Shown: positions 8,198-15,634 of the stretch, one piece after another
Layout of the letters: each line of letters begins with the position of its first letter
Numbering within the stretch: the first letter of the stretch is position 1
NCBI GenBank assembly: GCA_002394165.1
Contig: DGTA01000093.1
Coordinates: 17,621-58,710 of the forward strand
Origin: Lachnospiraceae bacterium UBA4348
GTDB lineage: Bacteria; Bacillota; Clostridia; Lachnospirales; Lachnospiraceae
Length of the DNA stretch: 41,090 nucleotides
Direction of reading: 5' to 3'
Position numbers and translations under genes: made by a program
The notes under the pieces: generated by a model
Seen by the model: the letters and a program-made list of their open reading frames with translations, nothing else
The model's database searches: none
Told to the model about the DNA's origin: nothing

Positions 8198-8216
8198 GGG
8201 CATGACGGCCATGCCC
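8198..8216. repeat. Short perfect inverted repeat in the gap between the YolD-like and Sel1 genes
   Basis: GGGCATG-acggc-CATGCCC forms a 7-bp stem with no T-run on either side. It could stabilise an RNA end or bind a regulator; nothing further can be said. Confidence 0.4.
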
Positions 8217-8249
8217 CCATTTTAGCCGAACGCTCCTCTATTTGCAAGT

Positions 8250-8489
8250 TCAGACAAGTTCCCTTTCCACATCCTCCTCCAGGCTCACTTCCCTGGCAGT
8301 CTCCCGGATGGCTTCCTCATAGCCGGTCAGCGCGGCAAAAGGCGAGAACTGGGCGGCGCGCTGCGCCGCGGACAGGGGCGGATGCTTCTTTGAGACCGGA
8401 TGAGGAAGATCGATCAGGTCTCCGTACTTTGCCATGGCCTCAGCCTGCGCTTTACGCTTTATGTCCTCCCACCTGGTCATTTCTTTCAC
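8250..8489 (-). CDS. YolD-like small protein paired with Y-family polymerase
   Basis: About 79 residues from a GTG at 8487-8489, which has GGAG nine bases upstream; an ATG three codons later is possible. The core HPVSKKHPPLSAAQRAAQFSPFAALTGY matches in style the small proteins next to UmuC/UvrX-type polymerases in clostridia, where HP(V/I)S and (A)AQF(S/A)PFAAL are conserved. It overlaps the 3' end of the polymerase gene by 38 bases in another frame, so the two are co-transcribed. The likely role is as an accessory or regulatory partner of the translesion polymerase. The precise activity of YolD-like proteins is unknown to me. Confidence 0.8.
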   Translation of the reverse strand: MKEMTRWEDIKRKAQAEAMAKYGDLIDLPHPVSKKHPPLSAAQRAAQFSPFAALTGYEEAIRETAREVSLEEDVERELV

Positions 8490-9987
8490 GGAATGTTGCT
8501 CCTTTCTGCAGATCACTGCCGCGCATGATCGCGTTCTTTCCAAACCGCTTTCGGATCTCCAGGACAGCTTCCTGCGCTTTTTTCTCCCTCTCGAGACCCT
8601 TTTTCCTCTGTTCGTTCTCCCCGCCGGAGAGCAGTCCGTCCTCGAACAGCGACATCTGCCGGTATGATTCTTTTTCTTCTTTTAAAGACCGCTCATCCCT
8701 CACATGGTTTGCGTAAAGATAGATCCTGCGCACCAGAAGCGCCGGATCAACGATGCGCTCATAGAGGGAGGCGACCGCTTCCCGGATGAGCCTCCCAGAT
8801 GAGGTAAAGGTTCCCAGGTTAATGCTCCCTTGAGCATTTCGGGGCACTTTCCTCCCGTACCAGTCGCGGGCGGTCTCTCCCGAATATTCATTCTCTTTAT
8901 CTTTGAGATTGGAGACATCATAGCAGACGGTCAGTACCATCTGGTCAGCCCCCATTCCTTTTTCCATCAGTTCCATGGCCAGCATGTCCGCCATCTCATC
9001 CGCCACGATCTTTGCGCGTCTGCTCGGGTACGGCTCCGCCAGCACCTGCCCGCTGCTGATGGAATGATCCTTAGGAACATAGCTTTTTATGTCCGAGATC
9101 CGGGCATCCTCGTACCCCCAGGCATGGTCGATCAGAAGCTGCGCGTTGATCCCGAACATATCATACAGCAGCTCCTCGTTTTCCAGCGAGCACCTGGCCA
9201 CGTCCCCCATGGTCATCAGCCCGCACTTTTCCAGCTTCCTTGCCGTCGCTCTTCCAACACGCCAGAAATCGGTCAGCGGCCTGTGGGTCCACAGAAAGAG
9301 ACGGTAGCTTCTCTCGTCCAACTCGGCGATCCGGACCCCGTCCTCATCCTCGGGGATGTGTTTGGATACAATGTCCATCGCGGCTTTGCAAAGATACAGG
9401 TTGGTCCCGATCCCGCCGGTCGCCGTGATGCCGGTCTCTTCAAGCACTTCCCGGATCATCTTCCGGCAGAGCTCGTGGGCGCTCATCCCATAGGTTCCCA
9501 GGTAATCAGTCACATCCATCATCACTTCGTCGATGGAATAGACGTGGATATCCTCAGGCGCAATGTAACGCAGGTAGATCCGGTAGATCCTCGTGCTGTA
9601 ATCCATATACAGCTTCATTCTCGGCGGCGCCGTCAGGTAGCTCACTTTCAGAGCCGGGTTTTTCTCCAGCTCGGGCCCGGACACGGATTCTCCTTCAAAG
9701 CCGCCTCCGCCCAGAGCCGACTGCCTTCTCCGGTTCACTTCTTTCACCCTGGATATGACCTCGAAAAGACGGGGTCTTCCTGGGATCCCCCATTTTTTCA
9801 GTGAAGGGGAGACGGCCAGGCAGATAGTTTTTTCCGTGCGTGAAGCGTCCGCCACGACCAGATTGGTCGTAAGCGGATCGAGCCCCCGCTCCCGGCATTC
9901 CACCGAGGCGTAAAAGGATTTCAGATCGATCGCGACATAGGTTCTTGGCTTCTCACTCATTTTTTGATCACGGGCTCTGGCATGCAA
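8452..9987 (-). CDS. Y-family DNA polymerase (UmuC/UvrX-like), translesion synthesis
   Basis: About 511 residues from the TTG at 9985-9987, or 502 from the ATG at 9958-9960. TTG is preferred because GGAGGT lies 7 bases before it and a -10 box just upstream gives a very short leader; the ATG has no ribosome binding site. Catalytic palm residues are visible in AIDLKSFYASVEC and YSIDEVMMDV, followed by a thumb with helix-hairpin-helix features (RVGRATARKLEKCGL) and a little-finger domain that includes REAVASLYERIVDP. This matches Firmicute UmuC-type error-prone polymerases rather than DinB/Pol IV, which is shorter. It forms an operon with the YolD-like gene and is divergent from guaA. I could not find a convincing LexA box here. 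Confidence 0.93.
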   Translation of the reverse strand: MHARARDQKMSEKPRTYVAIDLKSFYASVECRERGLDPLTTNLVVADASRTEKTICLAVSPSLKKWGIPGRPRLFEVISRVKEVNRRRQSALGGGGFEGESVSGPELEKNPALKVSYLTAPPRMKLYMDYSTRIYRIYLRYIAPEDIHVYSIDEVMMDVTDYLGTYGMSAHELCRKMIREVLEETGITATGGIGTNLYLCKAAMDIVSKHIPEDEDGVRIAELDERSYRLFLWTHRPLTDFWRVGRATARKLEKCGLMTMGDVARCSLENEELLYDMFGINAQLLIDHAWGYEDARISDIKSYVPKDHSISSGQVLAEPYPSRRAKIVADEMADMLAMELMEKGMGADQMVLTVCYDVSNLKDKENEYSGETARDWYGRKVPRNAQGSINLGTFTSSGRLIREAVASLYERIVDPALLVRRIYLYANHVRDERSLKEEKESYRQMSLFEDGLLSGGENEQRKKGLEREKKAQEAVLEIRKRFGKNAIMRGSDLQKGATFRERNDQVGGHKA

Positions 9988-9995
9988 AGCGCCGT

Positions 9996-10015
9996 ACCTC
10001 CATAACGTGATTGTA
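9996..10015 (-). promoter_or_regulatory. -10 box and ribosome binding site that set the TTG start of the polymerase
   Basis: Minus-strand TACAAT (10010-10015) is followed 8 bases later by GGAGGT (9996-10001), then seven bases and TTG. Transcription would begin almost at the ribosome binding site. No good -35 box is seen, so an activator or weak promoter is possible. Confidence 0.5.
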
Positions 10016-10026
10016 CCATATTTCTT

Positions 10027-10056
10027 TTGCAGCGGCAGTTGCATCCGGTGCATAAT
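10027..10056 (+). promoter_or_regulatory. Candidate promoter for guaA
   Basis: TTGCAG (10027-10032), an 18-base spacer and CATAAT (10051-10056), with TATACT directly after as an alternative -10. It lies 60 to 90 bases before the guaA ATG and is divergent from the polymerase promoter. No purine riboswitch or PurR-like box was recognised. Confidence 0.35.
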
Positions 10057-10118
10057 TATACTAGACTGTCTAAGAAATGATCGAAAGACCCTGCGCATCA
10101 ACAGAAAGGAATACCATT

Positions 10119-11663
10119 ATGAACCGGGAAATGATCATCGTCCTCGATTTCGGGGGGCAGTATAACCAACTGATCGCCAGACGGGTCCGCGAGTGCGGTG
10201 TTTACGCCGAAGTACACCCATACACGCTCTCACCCGAACGCATCCGCCAGATGCATCCGAAAGGCATCATCTTTACGGGCGGCCCGGACAGCGTCTACCT
10301 GCCGGATTCACCCTCCTGCGGAAGCGAACTCTTTGAAATGGGGATCCCCATCCTGGGTATCTGCTACGGATCCCAGCTGATGGCCTACCGGCTCGGCGGC
10401 GTGGTCACCACGGCCCCGGTCAGTGAATACGGGCACACCTCCGTCACGGTGGACGATCCCGCAGATGTTCTCTGGAAAGGGATCGCCTCGCCTACCGTCG
10501 TGTGGATGAGCCATACCGATTATATCGCGGCCGTCCCTCCCGGTTTCCATGTCACAGCCCACACGGACCGCTGCCCCACTGCAGCCATGTCGTGTCCCGA
10601 GAAGAAGTTCTACGCGGTGCAGTTCCATCCGGAGGTGATGCACACGGTCCAGGGCAAGGCCATGATCCGCAGCTTCGTCTATGATGTCTGCGGCTGCAGC
10701 GGAGACTGGAAAATGGATTCCTTTGTGGAAAGTTCCATCAGGACTCTCCGTGACAAGATCGGAAACGGAAAAGTACTGTGTGCCCTGAGCGGCGGCGTTG
10801 ACTCCTCCGTTGCCGCTGTCCTGCTCTCCAAAGCCGTCGGCAGGCAGCTGACCTGCGTTTTCGTTGACCACGGCCTTCTCAGGAAGGACGAGGGAGACCA
10901 GGTGGAGGCCGTCTTCGGCCCCAAAGGACCTTACGAGTTGAATTTTATCCGGGTAAACGCAGCCGGAAGATTTTACGAGAAGCTGAAAGGGGCTTCAGAG
11001 CCGGAGCAGAAACGCCGGATCATCGGCGAGGAGTTTATCCGTGTCTTCGAGGAGGAAGCACACAAGATCGGCGCTGTTGACTATCTTGTCCAGGGAACGA
11101 TCTATCCGGACGTGATCGAATCGGGCCTCGGCAAGTCAGCCGTGATCAAGTCTCACCACAACGTCGGCGGCCTCCCGGATATCGTGGACTTTAAGGAGAT
11201 CATTGAACCGCTGCGAATGCTTTTCAAGGATGAAGTGCGCGCCGCCGGCCTGGAACTGGGCCTGCCCTCCTCCCTCGTTATGAGGCAGCCGTTCCCCGGC
11301 CCCGGCCTGGGCGTCCGCATCGTCGGCGAAGTGACCGCTGAAAAGGTCCGCATCGTACAGGAAGCTGACGCGATCTTCCGCGAGGAGATCGCGGCCGCCG
11401 GCCTTGAAAGAGGGCTCGGCCAGTATTTTGCCGCCCTGAGCAACATGCGCTCCGTGGGTGTCATGGGCGACTTCCGCACCTACGATTATGCGGTTGTCCT
11501 TCGCTGCGTCAACACCTCAGACTTCATGACGGCGGATGCCGCGCAGCTTCCCTGGGAAGTGCTGTCCAAAGTGACCAGCCGGATCGTCAACGAGGTGAAG
11601 GGAGTCAATCGTGTCCTCTATGACTGCACCGGCAAGCCGCCGGCAACCATAGAGCTGGAGTAA
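10119..11663 (+). CDS. guaA: GMP synthase (glutamine-hydrolysing)
   Basis: A 514-residue cytoplasmic enzyme that makes GMP from XMP with ATP and glutamine. It has an N-terminal class I glutamine amidotransferase domain with catalytic Cys82 in GICYGS and His170/Glu172 in QFHPEV, then the ATP-pyrophosphatase PP-loop SGGVDSS (224-230) and the GuaA dimerisation domain ending in IELE. The length is normal for the single-chain type. The ATG at 10119-10121 is chosen for AAAGGA at 8 bases and the typical start (IIVLDFGGQYNQLIARRVRE); an upstream ATG in frame is not supported. It stands alone, divergent from the polymerase gene, with a strong terminator about 110 bases after its stop. Confidence 0.97.
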   Translation: MNREMIIVLDFGGQYNQLIARRVRECGVYAEVHPYTLSPERIRQMHPKGIIFTGGPDSVYLPDSPSCGSELFEMGIPILGICYGSQLMAYRLGGVVTTAPVSEYGHTSVTVDDPADVLWKGIASPTVVWMSHTDYIAAVPPGFHVTAHTDRCPTAAMSCPEKKFYAVQFHPEVMHTVQGKAMIRSFVYDVCGCSGDWKMDSFVESSIRTLRDKIGNGKVLCALSGGVDSSVAAVLLSKAVGRQLTCVFVDHGLLRKDEGDQVEAVFGPKGPYELNFIRVNAAGRFYEKLKGASEPEQKRRIIGEEFIRVFEEEAHKIGAVDYLVQGTIYPDVIESGLGKSAVIKSHHNVGGLPDIVDFKEIIEPLRMLFKDEVRAAGLELGLPSSLVMRQPFPGPGLGVRIVGEVTAEKVRIVQEADAIFREEIAAAGLERGLGQYFAALSNMRSVGVMGDFRTYDYAVVLRCVNTSDFMTADAAQLPWEVLSKVTSRIVNEVKGVNRVLYDCTGKPPATIELE

Positions 11664-11694
11664 GTGCGAAGCACACGAGCCGGGCGCCGAAGGC

Positions 11695-11744
11695 GGCCGG
11701 CGCGCGGTTCGCCCGGAGTTTCGGACGGCCGGCTCGCGGTTCGC
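11695..11744. repeat. GC-rich 18-bp direct repeat downstream of guaA
   Basis: Two copies of GGCCGGCnCGCGGTTCGC, at 11695-11712 and 11727-11744, are 32 bases apart and differ at one position. They lie between the guaA stop and its terminator. Confidence 0.6.
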
Positions 11745-11773
11745 AAGCAGCGCCCGCTTGCTGATCTTAACGC

Positions 11774-11819
11774 AAAAGCAGACACATTTGGCCGTTCACC
11801 AAAGTGTGTCTGCTTTTTT
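11774..11819 (+). terminator. Intrinsic terminator of guaA
   Basis: AAAAGCAGACACATTTGG pairs with CCAAAGTGTGTCTGC and the following T's, with one bulged G, around a 7-base loop. The RNA would end in six U residues. An A-rich 5' side makes it possibly active in both directions. Confidence 0.88.
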
Positions 11820-12125
11820 AACTTGTGTTTTACCTCCCGAAGCCTTTTTTCATCGGCTAAAGCGGATGAAATGGAACAAAAATCTTTGTTTCGTCGGCTA
11901 TCTCACCTGCTTTTCCAGGCTGTAACCCCTCAGAACAAGTCATTTTTACGGCCAGATTCTTCAAACCTTTCTTTGCAGCTGCTTTCTCACTCTCCCAGGC
12001 ACCCGCAAGGCAAGAAAACGCCTCCTTTTGAGCAGACGAAATTACCGAAAATGCTGTTTGCATCAGCAAAAGCCGACATTTTAGTCTGCTGGCGCGCACC
12101 GATGACATTCCTGAATAATTAAGGC
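11820..12125. other. Non-coding stretch between guaA terminator and next promoter
   Basis: About 300 bases, AT-richer than the neighbours, with no convincing gene. A short open frame on the minus strand (11857-12108) has no ribosome binding site or known domain. A 60-base imperfect inverted repeat lies at 12031-12090. The whole may be a decayed gene or a dispersed repeat of the genome. Confidence 0.4.
12031..12090. repeat. Imperfect inverted repeat able to form a long hairpin
   Basis: AGCAGACGAAAT at the left faces ATTTTAGTCTGCT at the right, with an inner GCTG/CAGC stem. The AGCAGAC core also occurs in the guaA terminator stem about 250 bases upstream, which hints at a common origin. Confidence 0.5.
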
Positions 12126-12154
12126 TTGTAAGTAAGAACTGGCTGTGCTATAAT
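12126..12154 (+). promoter_or_regulatory. Sigma-A promoter of the PD-(D/E)XK-like gene
   Basis: TTGTAA (12126-12131), a 17-base spacer and a perfect TATAAT (12149-12154). It lies 71 bases before the start codon, so the gene has its own strong promoter. Confidence 0.75.
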
Positions 12155-12224
12155 TCACACATTGATTATATCAACATTTCTTTTTGCATGTCAACTTTAT
12201 CCCATCTGAAAGGAAGTCGAGAAA

Positions 12225-13022
12225 ATGGACAACTCTGTTCAGGACAAACTCAAAAAAAGAAGACAATACCTGGAAAGCCTGAGGCGTATTGTTATTCAGA
12301 GAAATGCCGGTGCGCCGGAGGGTTCTCTCCGGATCAGCCGCAGCCATAACCGCATACAGTATTATCACAGGGTCTGTGAATCTGACAAGAACGGAAAATA
12401 CATATTAAACCAGGACAGGGACCTGGTCAGACAACTGGCGCAGAAAAGCTACGATGAAAAAATCCTGGTCTTTATTCAGGAGGAATTAAAGGCGATCAGT
12501 GCCTATGAAAAGTATTTTCCGAAAATCCCGGTTGAAGAATTTTTTGGTACTCTCCCGGAAGAAAGAAGAGATTTGATCGAACCGGTCGTCGAGACAGATG
12601 AAATGTTTCTGGCCAGATGGCAGGACGTGCCATACAAACGAAAAGATTTCCCCCTGGACTCCCCGGAGCTTTATACCGACCGGGATGAACGCGTCCGCTC
12701 AAAGTCCGAGGTGATCATCGCGAACATACTCCTGCAGGAAGGCATCCCCTACCGGTATGAGTATCCGGTAAAGCTGAAAGGCCTCGGCTATGTCCATCCC
12801 GACTTTACCGTTCTCAATATCCGCCTCAGAAAAGAAATGTACTGGGAACATCTGGGCATGATGGATGATCCGGGCTACTGCCGCAAAGCCATCCGAAAAA
12901 TAAACACCTATATACGAAATGGAATTCTGCCGGGTTCAAACCTCATCCTGTCCGCCGAAACCAGCGCCCAGCCTCTCAATGTCCGGGATATCCGGGTCCT
13001 CATTCACCGATACCTCACCTGA
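12225..13022 (+). CDS. Hypothetical protein with C-terminal PD-(D/E)XK nuclease-like domain
   Basis: 265 residues, ATG behind GGAAG. The N-terminal 100 residues are charged and helical (KLKKRRQYLESLRR). The C-terminal part (about 155-265) has the order of a PD-(D/E)XK fold: a helix with RSKSEVIIANIL (E162), a strand YRYEYPVKL (E179), HPDFTVLN (D193), then MYWEHLGMMDDPGY (E208) and a helix with K222/K225. The usual Lys after the last acid is replaced by Leu (EHL), so a migrated Lys from the next helix may serve, as in some family members. No helicase, methylase or transposase is adjacent, so it is an orphan. It is transcribed alone and ends 4 bases from the convergent acyltransferase gene. Nuclease activity is inferred. 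Confidence 0.7.
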   Translation: MDNSVQDKLKKRRQYLESLRRIVIQRNAGAPEGSLRISRSHNRIQYYHRVCESDKNGKYILNQDRDLVRQLAQKSYDEKILVFIQEELKAISAYEKYFPKIPVEEFFGTLPEERRDLIEPVVETDEMFLARWQDVPYKRKDFPLDSPELYTDRDERVRSKSEVIIANILLQEGIPYRYEYPVKLKGLGYVHPDFTVLNIRLRKEMYWEHLGMMDDPGYCRKAIRKINTYIRNGILPGSNLILSAETSAQPLNVRDIRVLIHRYLT

Positions 13023-13026
13023 ATGA

Positions 13027-14085
13027 TCACCGCTTCCATCCCATCAGCCTGCGAAGCGGAAAGAATACCAGTCCGAACGTCACCAGACTGATCACAAATG
13101 AGATCGCGAGGTTAAGTGCCACACTCAGCAAAACCATCATCAGCGGCTCTCCCGCAGCCGCGGTGATCTTAAATGTCTTGCGGATGATAAAGCTCAGGAC
13201 GCCCCAGTGGACCAGGATGACCCCGTAGCTGTAACGGCTCAGGAAAGAAACGAAGGATGCCAGCGGCCCGGGCAGGCTCCTGATCAGGTTAAGGAGGGCA
13301 AAGACTCCCATTGCCAGAAACAGGGAAGGCACTGCCTGGTTGCAGCAGTATTCCGAGAGAAAGGCTTTGTCCGCGCCGCGAAGGATCACCCACATGATAT
13401 AGGCGGCGCCGCAGGCACCGGCCGCGATCAGGACAATGGTCCATTTGCGGCTGCTCCCGGCCGCGATCCAATATCCGAGGATCGAGATGGCCAGCCAGTC
13501 TCCGATCTCCATCCGGATGGCCAGCGTATTGCCGGCCAGGGCGGCGCCGAAACGGACCGTAAGGTAAAGCAGGAGCAGAAAAGCAACTGAGTCCAGTGCT
13601 CTTCCGTCCAGGTTCTTTAAGAACAGCCGCAAGACAGGTGCTGTCAAGTAAAGGCTGATGAGGATATACAACAGCCAGTAATGCGGCGATTCCGGGGTGT
13701 TTCCGGTCACGAGGGCTGAAGTGATATAGGTGGAGACCCGCCCGTGGCTGGCTCCGTTTAAAAGGACATCCGCCCAGACAAAACCGATATAGAAAACGAC
13801 CATGGGCAGGACCATGGAAAAGAAGCGCTTCCTGAAAAAGGTGGAAGTGCTTTCGTTTGTGTAACGATAGAGCAGGGCTCCGCTAAGCATAACGTAGAGC
13901 GAGTTGCAGATCATCGGAAAGACCCACATGGCATTCCAGAAGGGACCAGAAAGGCCTGAAGAAGCCATCTCCGTCTGAACGGTATGTGTCAGGACTACGC
14001 CGATGGCCGCCAGGATCCTTAACAGGTCCAGGGAAGGCATTCGCACGGCGCCTCCTGCACGGCTGAGGCTGCGTTGTCTGTTCAT
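13027..14085 (-). CDS. Membrane acyltransferase, acyltransferase-3 family
   Basis: 352 residues from the ATG at 14083-14085, chosen for AAAGGAGAG six bases upstream. The protein is almost wholly hydrophobic, with about ten membrane helices. The first helix region carries SLDLLRILAAIGVVLTHT, where the Arg and His match the catalytic His region of the family (OafA/WecH type). The C-terminal motif FLSRYSYGVILVHWGVLSF is also typical. Such enzymes O-acetylate cell-surface sugars, peptidoglycan or small molecules; the acceptor cannot be told. It lies downstream of queT but is separated from it by a strong terminator, so it is probably expressed from its own weak promoter or by readthrough. Confidence 0.88.
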   Translation of the reverse strand: MNRQRSLSRAGGAVRMPSLDLLRILAAIGVVLTHTVQTEMASSGLSGPFWNAMWVFPMICNSLYVMLSGALLYRYTNESTSTFFRKRFFSMVLPMVVFYIGFVWADVLLNGASHGRVSTYITSALVTGNTPESPHYWLLYILISLYLTAPVLRLFLKNLDGRALDSVAFLLLLYLTVRFGAALAGNTLAIRMEIGDWLAISILGYWIAAGSSRKWTIVLIAAGACGAAYIMWVILRGADKAFLSEYCCNQAVPSLFLAMGVFALLNLIRSLPGPLASFVSFLSRYSYGVILVHWGVLSFIIRKTFKITAAAGEPLMMVLLSVALNLAISFVISLVTFGLVFFPLRRLMGWKR

Positions 14086-14149
14086 GGTTCTCTCCTTTCT
14101 CATACAGTCCCATCTTAACATCAATCCTGCCAAAAAACAAAAAACATAT

Positions 14150-14182
14150 AAAAAGAGGATCACCCGTATGGATGATCCCCTC
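14150..14182 (-). terminator. Intrinsic terminator of queT
   Basis: Minus-strand GAGGGGATCATCC and GGGTGATCCTC form a long stem around a short loop, followed by TTTTT. It lies between queT and the acyltransferase gene. Confidence 0.85.
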
Positions 14183-14211
14183 AGCGGCAATCATATAAGC
14201 CAATATAAAAA

Positions 14212-14703
14212 TCACACGGTACTGAAAATACCTGATTTCCCGACAGCCTTCTCCAGTGCGAACAGCAGGATCAGTCCGATCACGCCGCAGGAGATCACTT
14301 CTCCGATGCCGACGGTAAACATCATCATCGGAATGGGAAGATTGATCCCGTAACCGAAGCGGAGCACCAGGGGAACGATCACCGTATTGGATACGATCGG
14401 GGGGACCGGCACCAGATAACGGTTCTTCCGGAGCATCCATGAAAAGACGGCTCCGATCAGCGTCGCCAGGCTTCCGAAGATGATGTCGGGAAGAATGGCT
14501 CCTCCAAGGATGTTGCCGACCAGGCATCCCACGAACAGCCCCGGTATGGCGGCGGGCGTGAAGAACGGCAGAATGGTCAGCGCTTCAGAGACGCGCACCT
14601 GGATCTCCCCGAAGGAGATCGGCGCAAAGACCATGGTCAGCACAACGTAGACAGCAGCGATCGCTGCGGCCTGCACCAGCAGTTTCGTGTTTTTGCTACT
14701 CAT
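14212..14703 (-). CDS. queT: QueT-type queuosine precursor transporter (ECF S component)
   Basis: 163 residues, five to six membrane helices and no signal peptide. The stretch FAPISFGEIQVRVSEALTILPFF followed by GLFVGCLVGNILGG is the hallmark of the QueT family, the substrate-binding S component of an ECF transporter that takes up a queuosine precursor such as preQ1. It has no ATPase of its own in the gene pair and would use the shared EcfA/EcfT energising module, for which one candidate lies 4 kb away. GGAGAG precedes the ATG. The leader contains a preQ1-I riboswitch candidate ending at this ribosome binding site. Confidence 0.9.
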   Translation of the reverse strand: MSSKNTKLLVQAAAIAAVYVVLTMVFAPISFGEIQVRVSEALTILPFFTPAAIPGLFVGCLVGNILGGAILPDIIFGSLATLIGAVFSWMLRKNRYLVPVPPIVSNTVIVPLVLRFGYGINLPIPMMMFTVGIGEVISCGVIGLILLFALEKAVGKSGIFSTV

Positions 14704-14716
14704 ATTCAGTTCTCTC

Positions 14717-14757
14717 CTTTAGTTTTGTTTTACGTGAGGAAGGTCTCGAACTCACGG
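14717..14757 (-). promoter_or_regulatory. Candidate preQ1-I riboswitch before queT
   Basis: Minus-strand CGTGAG and CTCACG form a 6-bp stem around the 12-base loop TTCGAGACCTTC, followed by the A-rich tail GTAAAACAAAACTAAAGG that runs into the ribosome binding site. Stem length, the 12-base loop beginning UUC and ending in C, and the AAAACUAA tail match class I preQ1 aptamers. The tail pairing to the loop is weaker than in known examples, so this is a candidate. Confidence 0.5.
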
Positions 14758-14835
14758 TGTTATTATCTGCCGTCCGCAGCATGGACGCAGACTTTGAGAG
14801 CATAGCACTTTCTCTCCTGCAAAGCAACCTTTATT

Positions 14836-15573
14836 TCAGATATAAAGATCTATGTCCACACTCAGCCGGTCTTTCCTGGTCCTGCCCGTCTCTCCGGCAA
14901 AAATGAATTTTCCCGATCCTCGCACGGAGATCACATCGCCGGTGTGAAGCTCCCGACCGCTCCGGACGGCATTCAGGCCGTTCACAAAGACTCTTCCTTC
15001 CCGGATAAGAGCCTGGGCCTTTTCTCTGGGCATATTGAAGCACCGGGCGATCACCGCGTCGAGCCGGCTGCTGCTGACATTGAGGCTTCTTCGCTGGGTG
15101 CGCGGCCTTAAATTTTCGGGGAGATCCGCCCCCCTCTCCACATGCATGTTTGTGCGGCGCACCGTGATCAGGTTTCGGGCGATATACTCCGCGATATCCT
15201 CATGAACAAAGGCCGCACACTCCCCATCCTGCACGATCAGGTCTCCGATCTTTGACCTTTCCAGTCCCAGTCCCAGGATCGATCCGAGAAAATCCCGGTG
15301 GGTCAGTGCCTCGGCAAATTTCGCGTTTACCGGAGTGATCAGCAGCATCTCGATGGGAAACGGCTGTTCGTAGCCGCAAAGCTGTTCCGAACCGAACCGG
15401 ACCATGCACCGCTCCGCTCCCTCTATGCCCCCGAAGGCCTCCGGCCCTGCATAGGAAAGCTCCTGTTTCATCGCCATGAAGACGCCAAGCTGGGCCATAT
15501 CCAGAAAATCCGTAAAAGTATACCGGCTTTCAGCGTAGGCGCGCTCCGCCAGTTCCCTGAGGCGTTTCTCCAT
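14836..15573 (-). CDS. ylmH: YlmH family S4-domain RNA-binding protein
   Basis: 245 residues from the ATG at 15571-15573, which has GGAGGT at 5 bases. The N-terminal two thirds is the YlmH-specific region (FTDFLDMAQLGVFMA, LTHRDFLGSILGLGLERSKIGDLIV), followed by a C-terminal S4 RNA-binding domain (about 175-240) with RLDAVIARCFNMPREKAQALI and GRVFVNG. YlmH binds RNA or ribosomes; in Bacillus it is linked to ribosome-associated quality control, and the gene often sits with cell-division genes. Here it stands between the amino acid ABC operon and queT, with a hairpin terminator between it and the ABC genes. Confidence 0.92.
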   Translation of the reverse strand: MEKRLRELAERAYAESRYTFTDFLDMAQLGVFMAMKQELSYAGPEAFGGIEGAERCMVRFGSEQLCGYEQPFPIEMLLITPVNAKFAEALTHRDFLGSILGLGLERSKIGDLIVQDGECAAFVHEDIAEYIARNLITVRRTNMHVERGADLPENLRPRTQRRSLNVSSSRLDAVIARCFNMPREKAQALIREGRVFVNGLNAVRSGRELHTGDVISVRGSGKFIFAGETGRTRKDRLSVDIDLYI

Positions 15574-15592
15574 AAAAACCTCCGTAAAGAGC

Positions 15593-15626
15593 AAAGATGA
15601 CAGAGAACCTCGTCCCTGTCATCTTT
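15593..15626 (-). terminator. Intrinsic terminator of the amino acid ABC operon
   Basis: Perfect 11-bp stem AAAGATGACAG/CTGTCATCTTT around a 12-base loop; on the minus strand it is followed by GCTCTTT. The tract is not a pure T-run, so it may be leaky into ylmH. The ylmH ribosome binding site follows. Confidence 0.6.
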
Positions 15627-15634
15627 CTCCCGTT

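Noticed and set aside
8830..9804. Long plus-strand open frame inside the polymerase gene
   Set aside because: Antisense shadow of conserved Y-family polymerase sequence, with no ribosome binding site or recognisable domain.
11857..12108. Short minus-strand open frame (83 codons) after guaA
   Set aside because: No ribosome binding site, low-complexity Lys/Ala composition and it crosses an inverted repeat; more likely repeat or decayed sequence than a gene.
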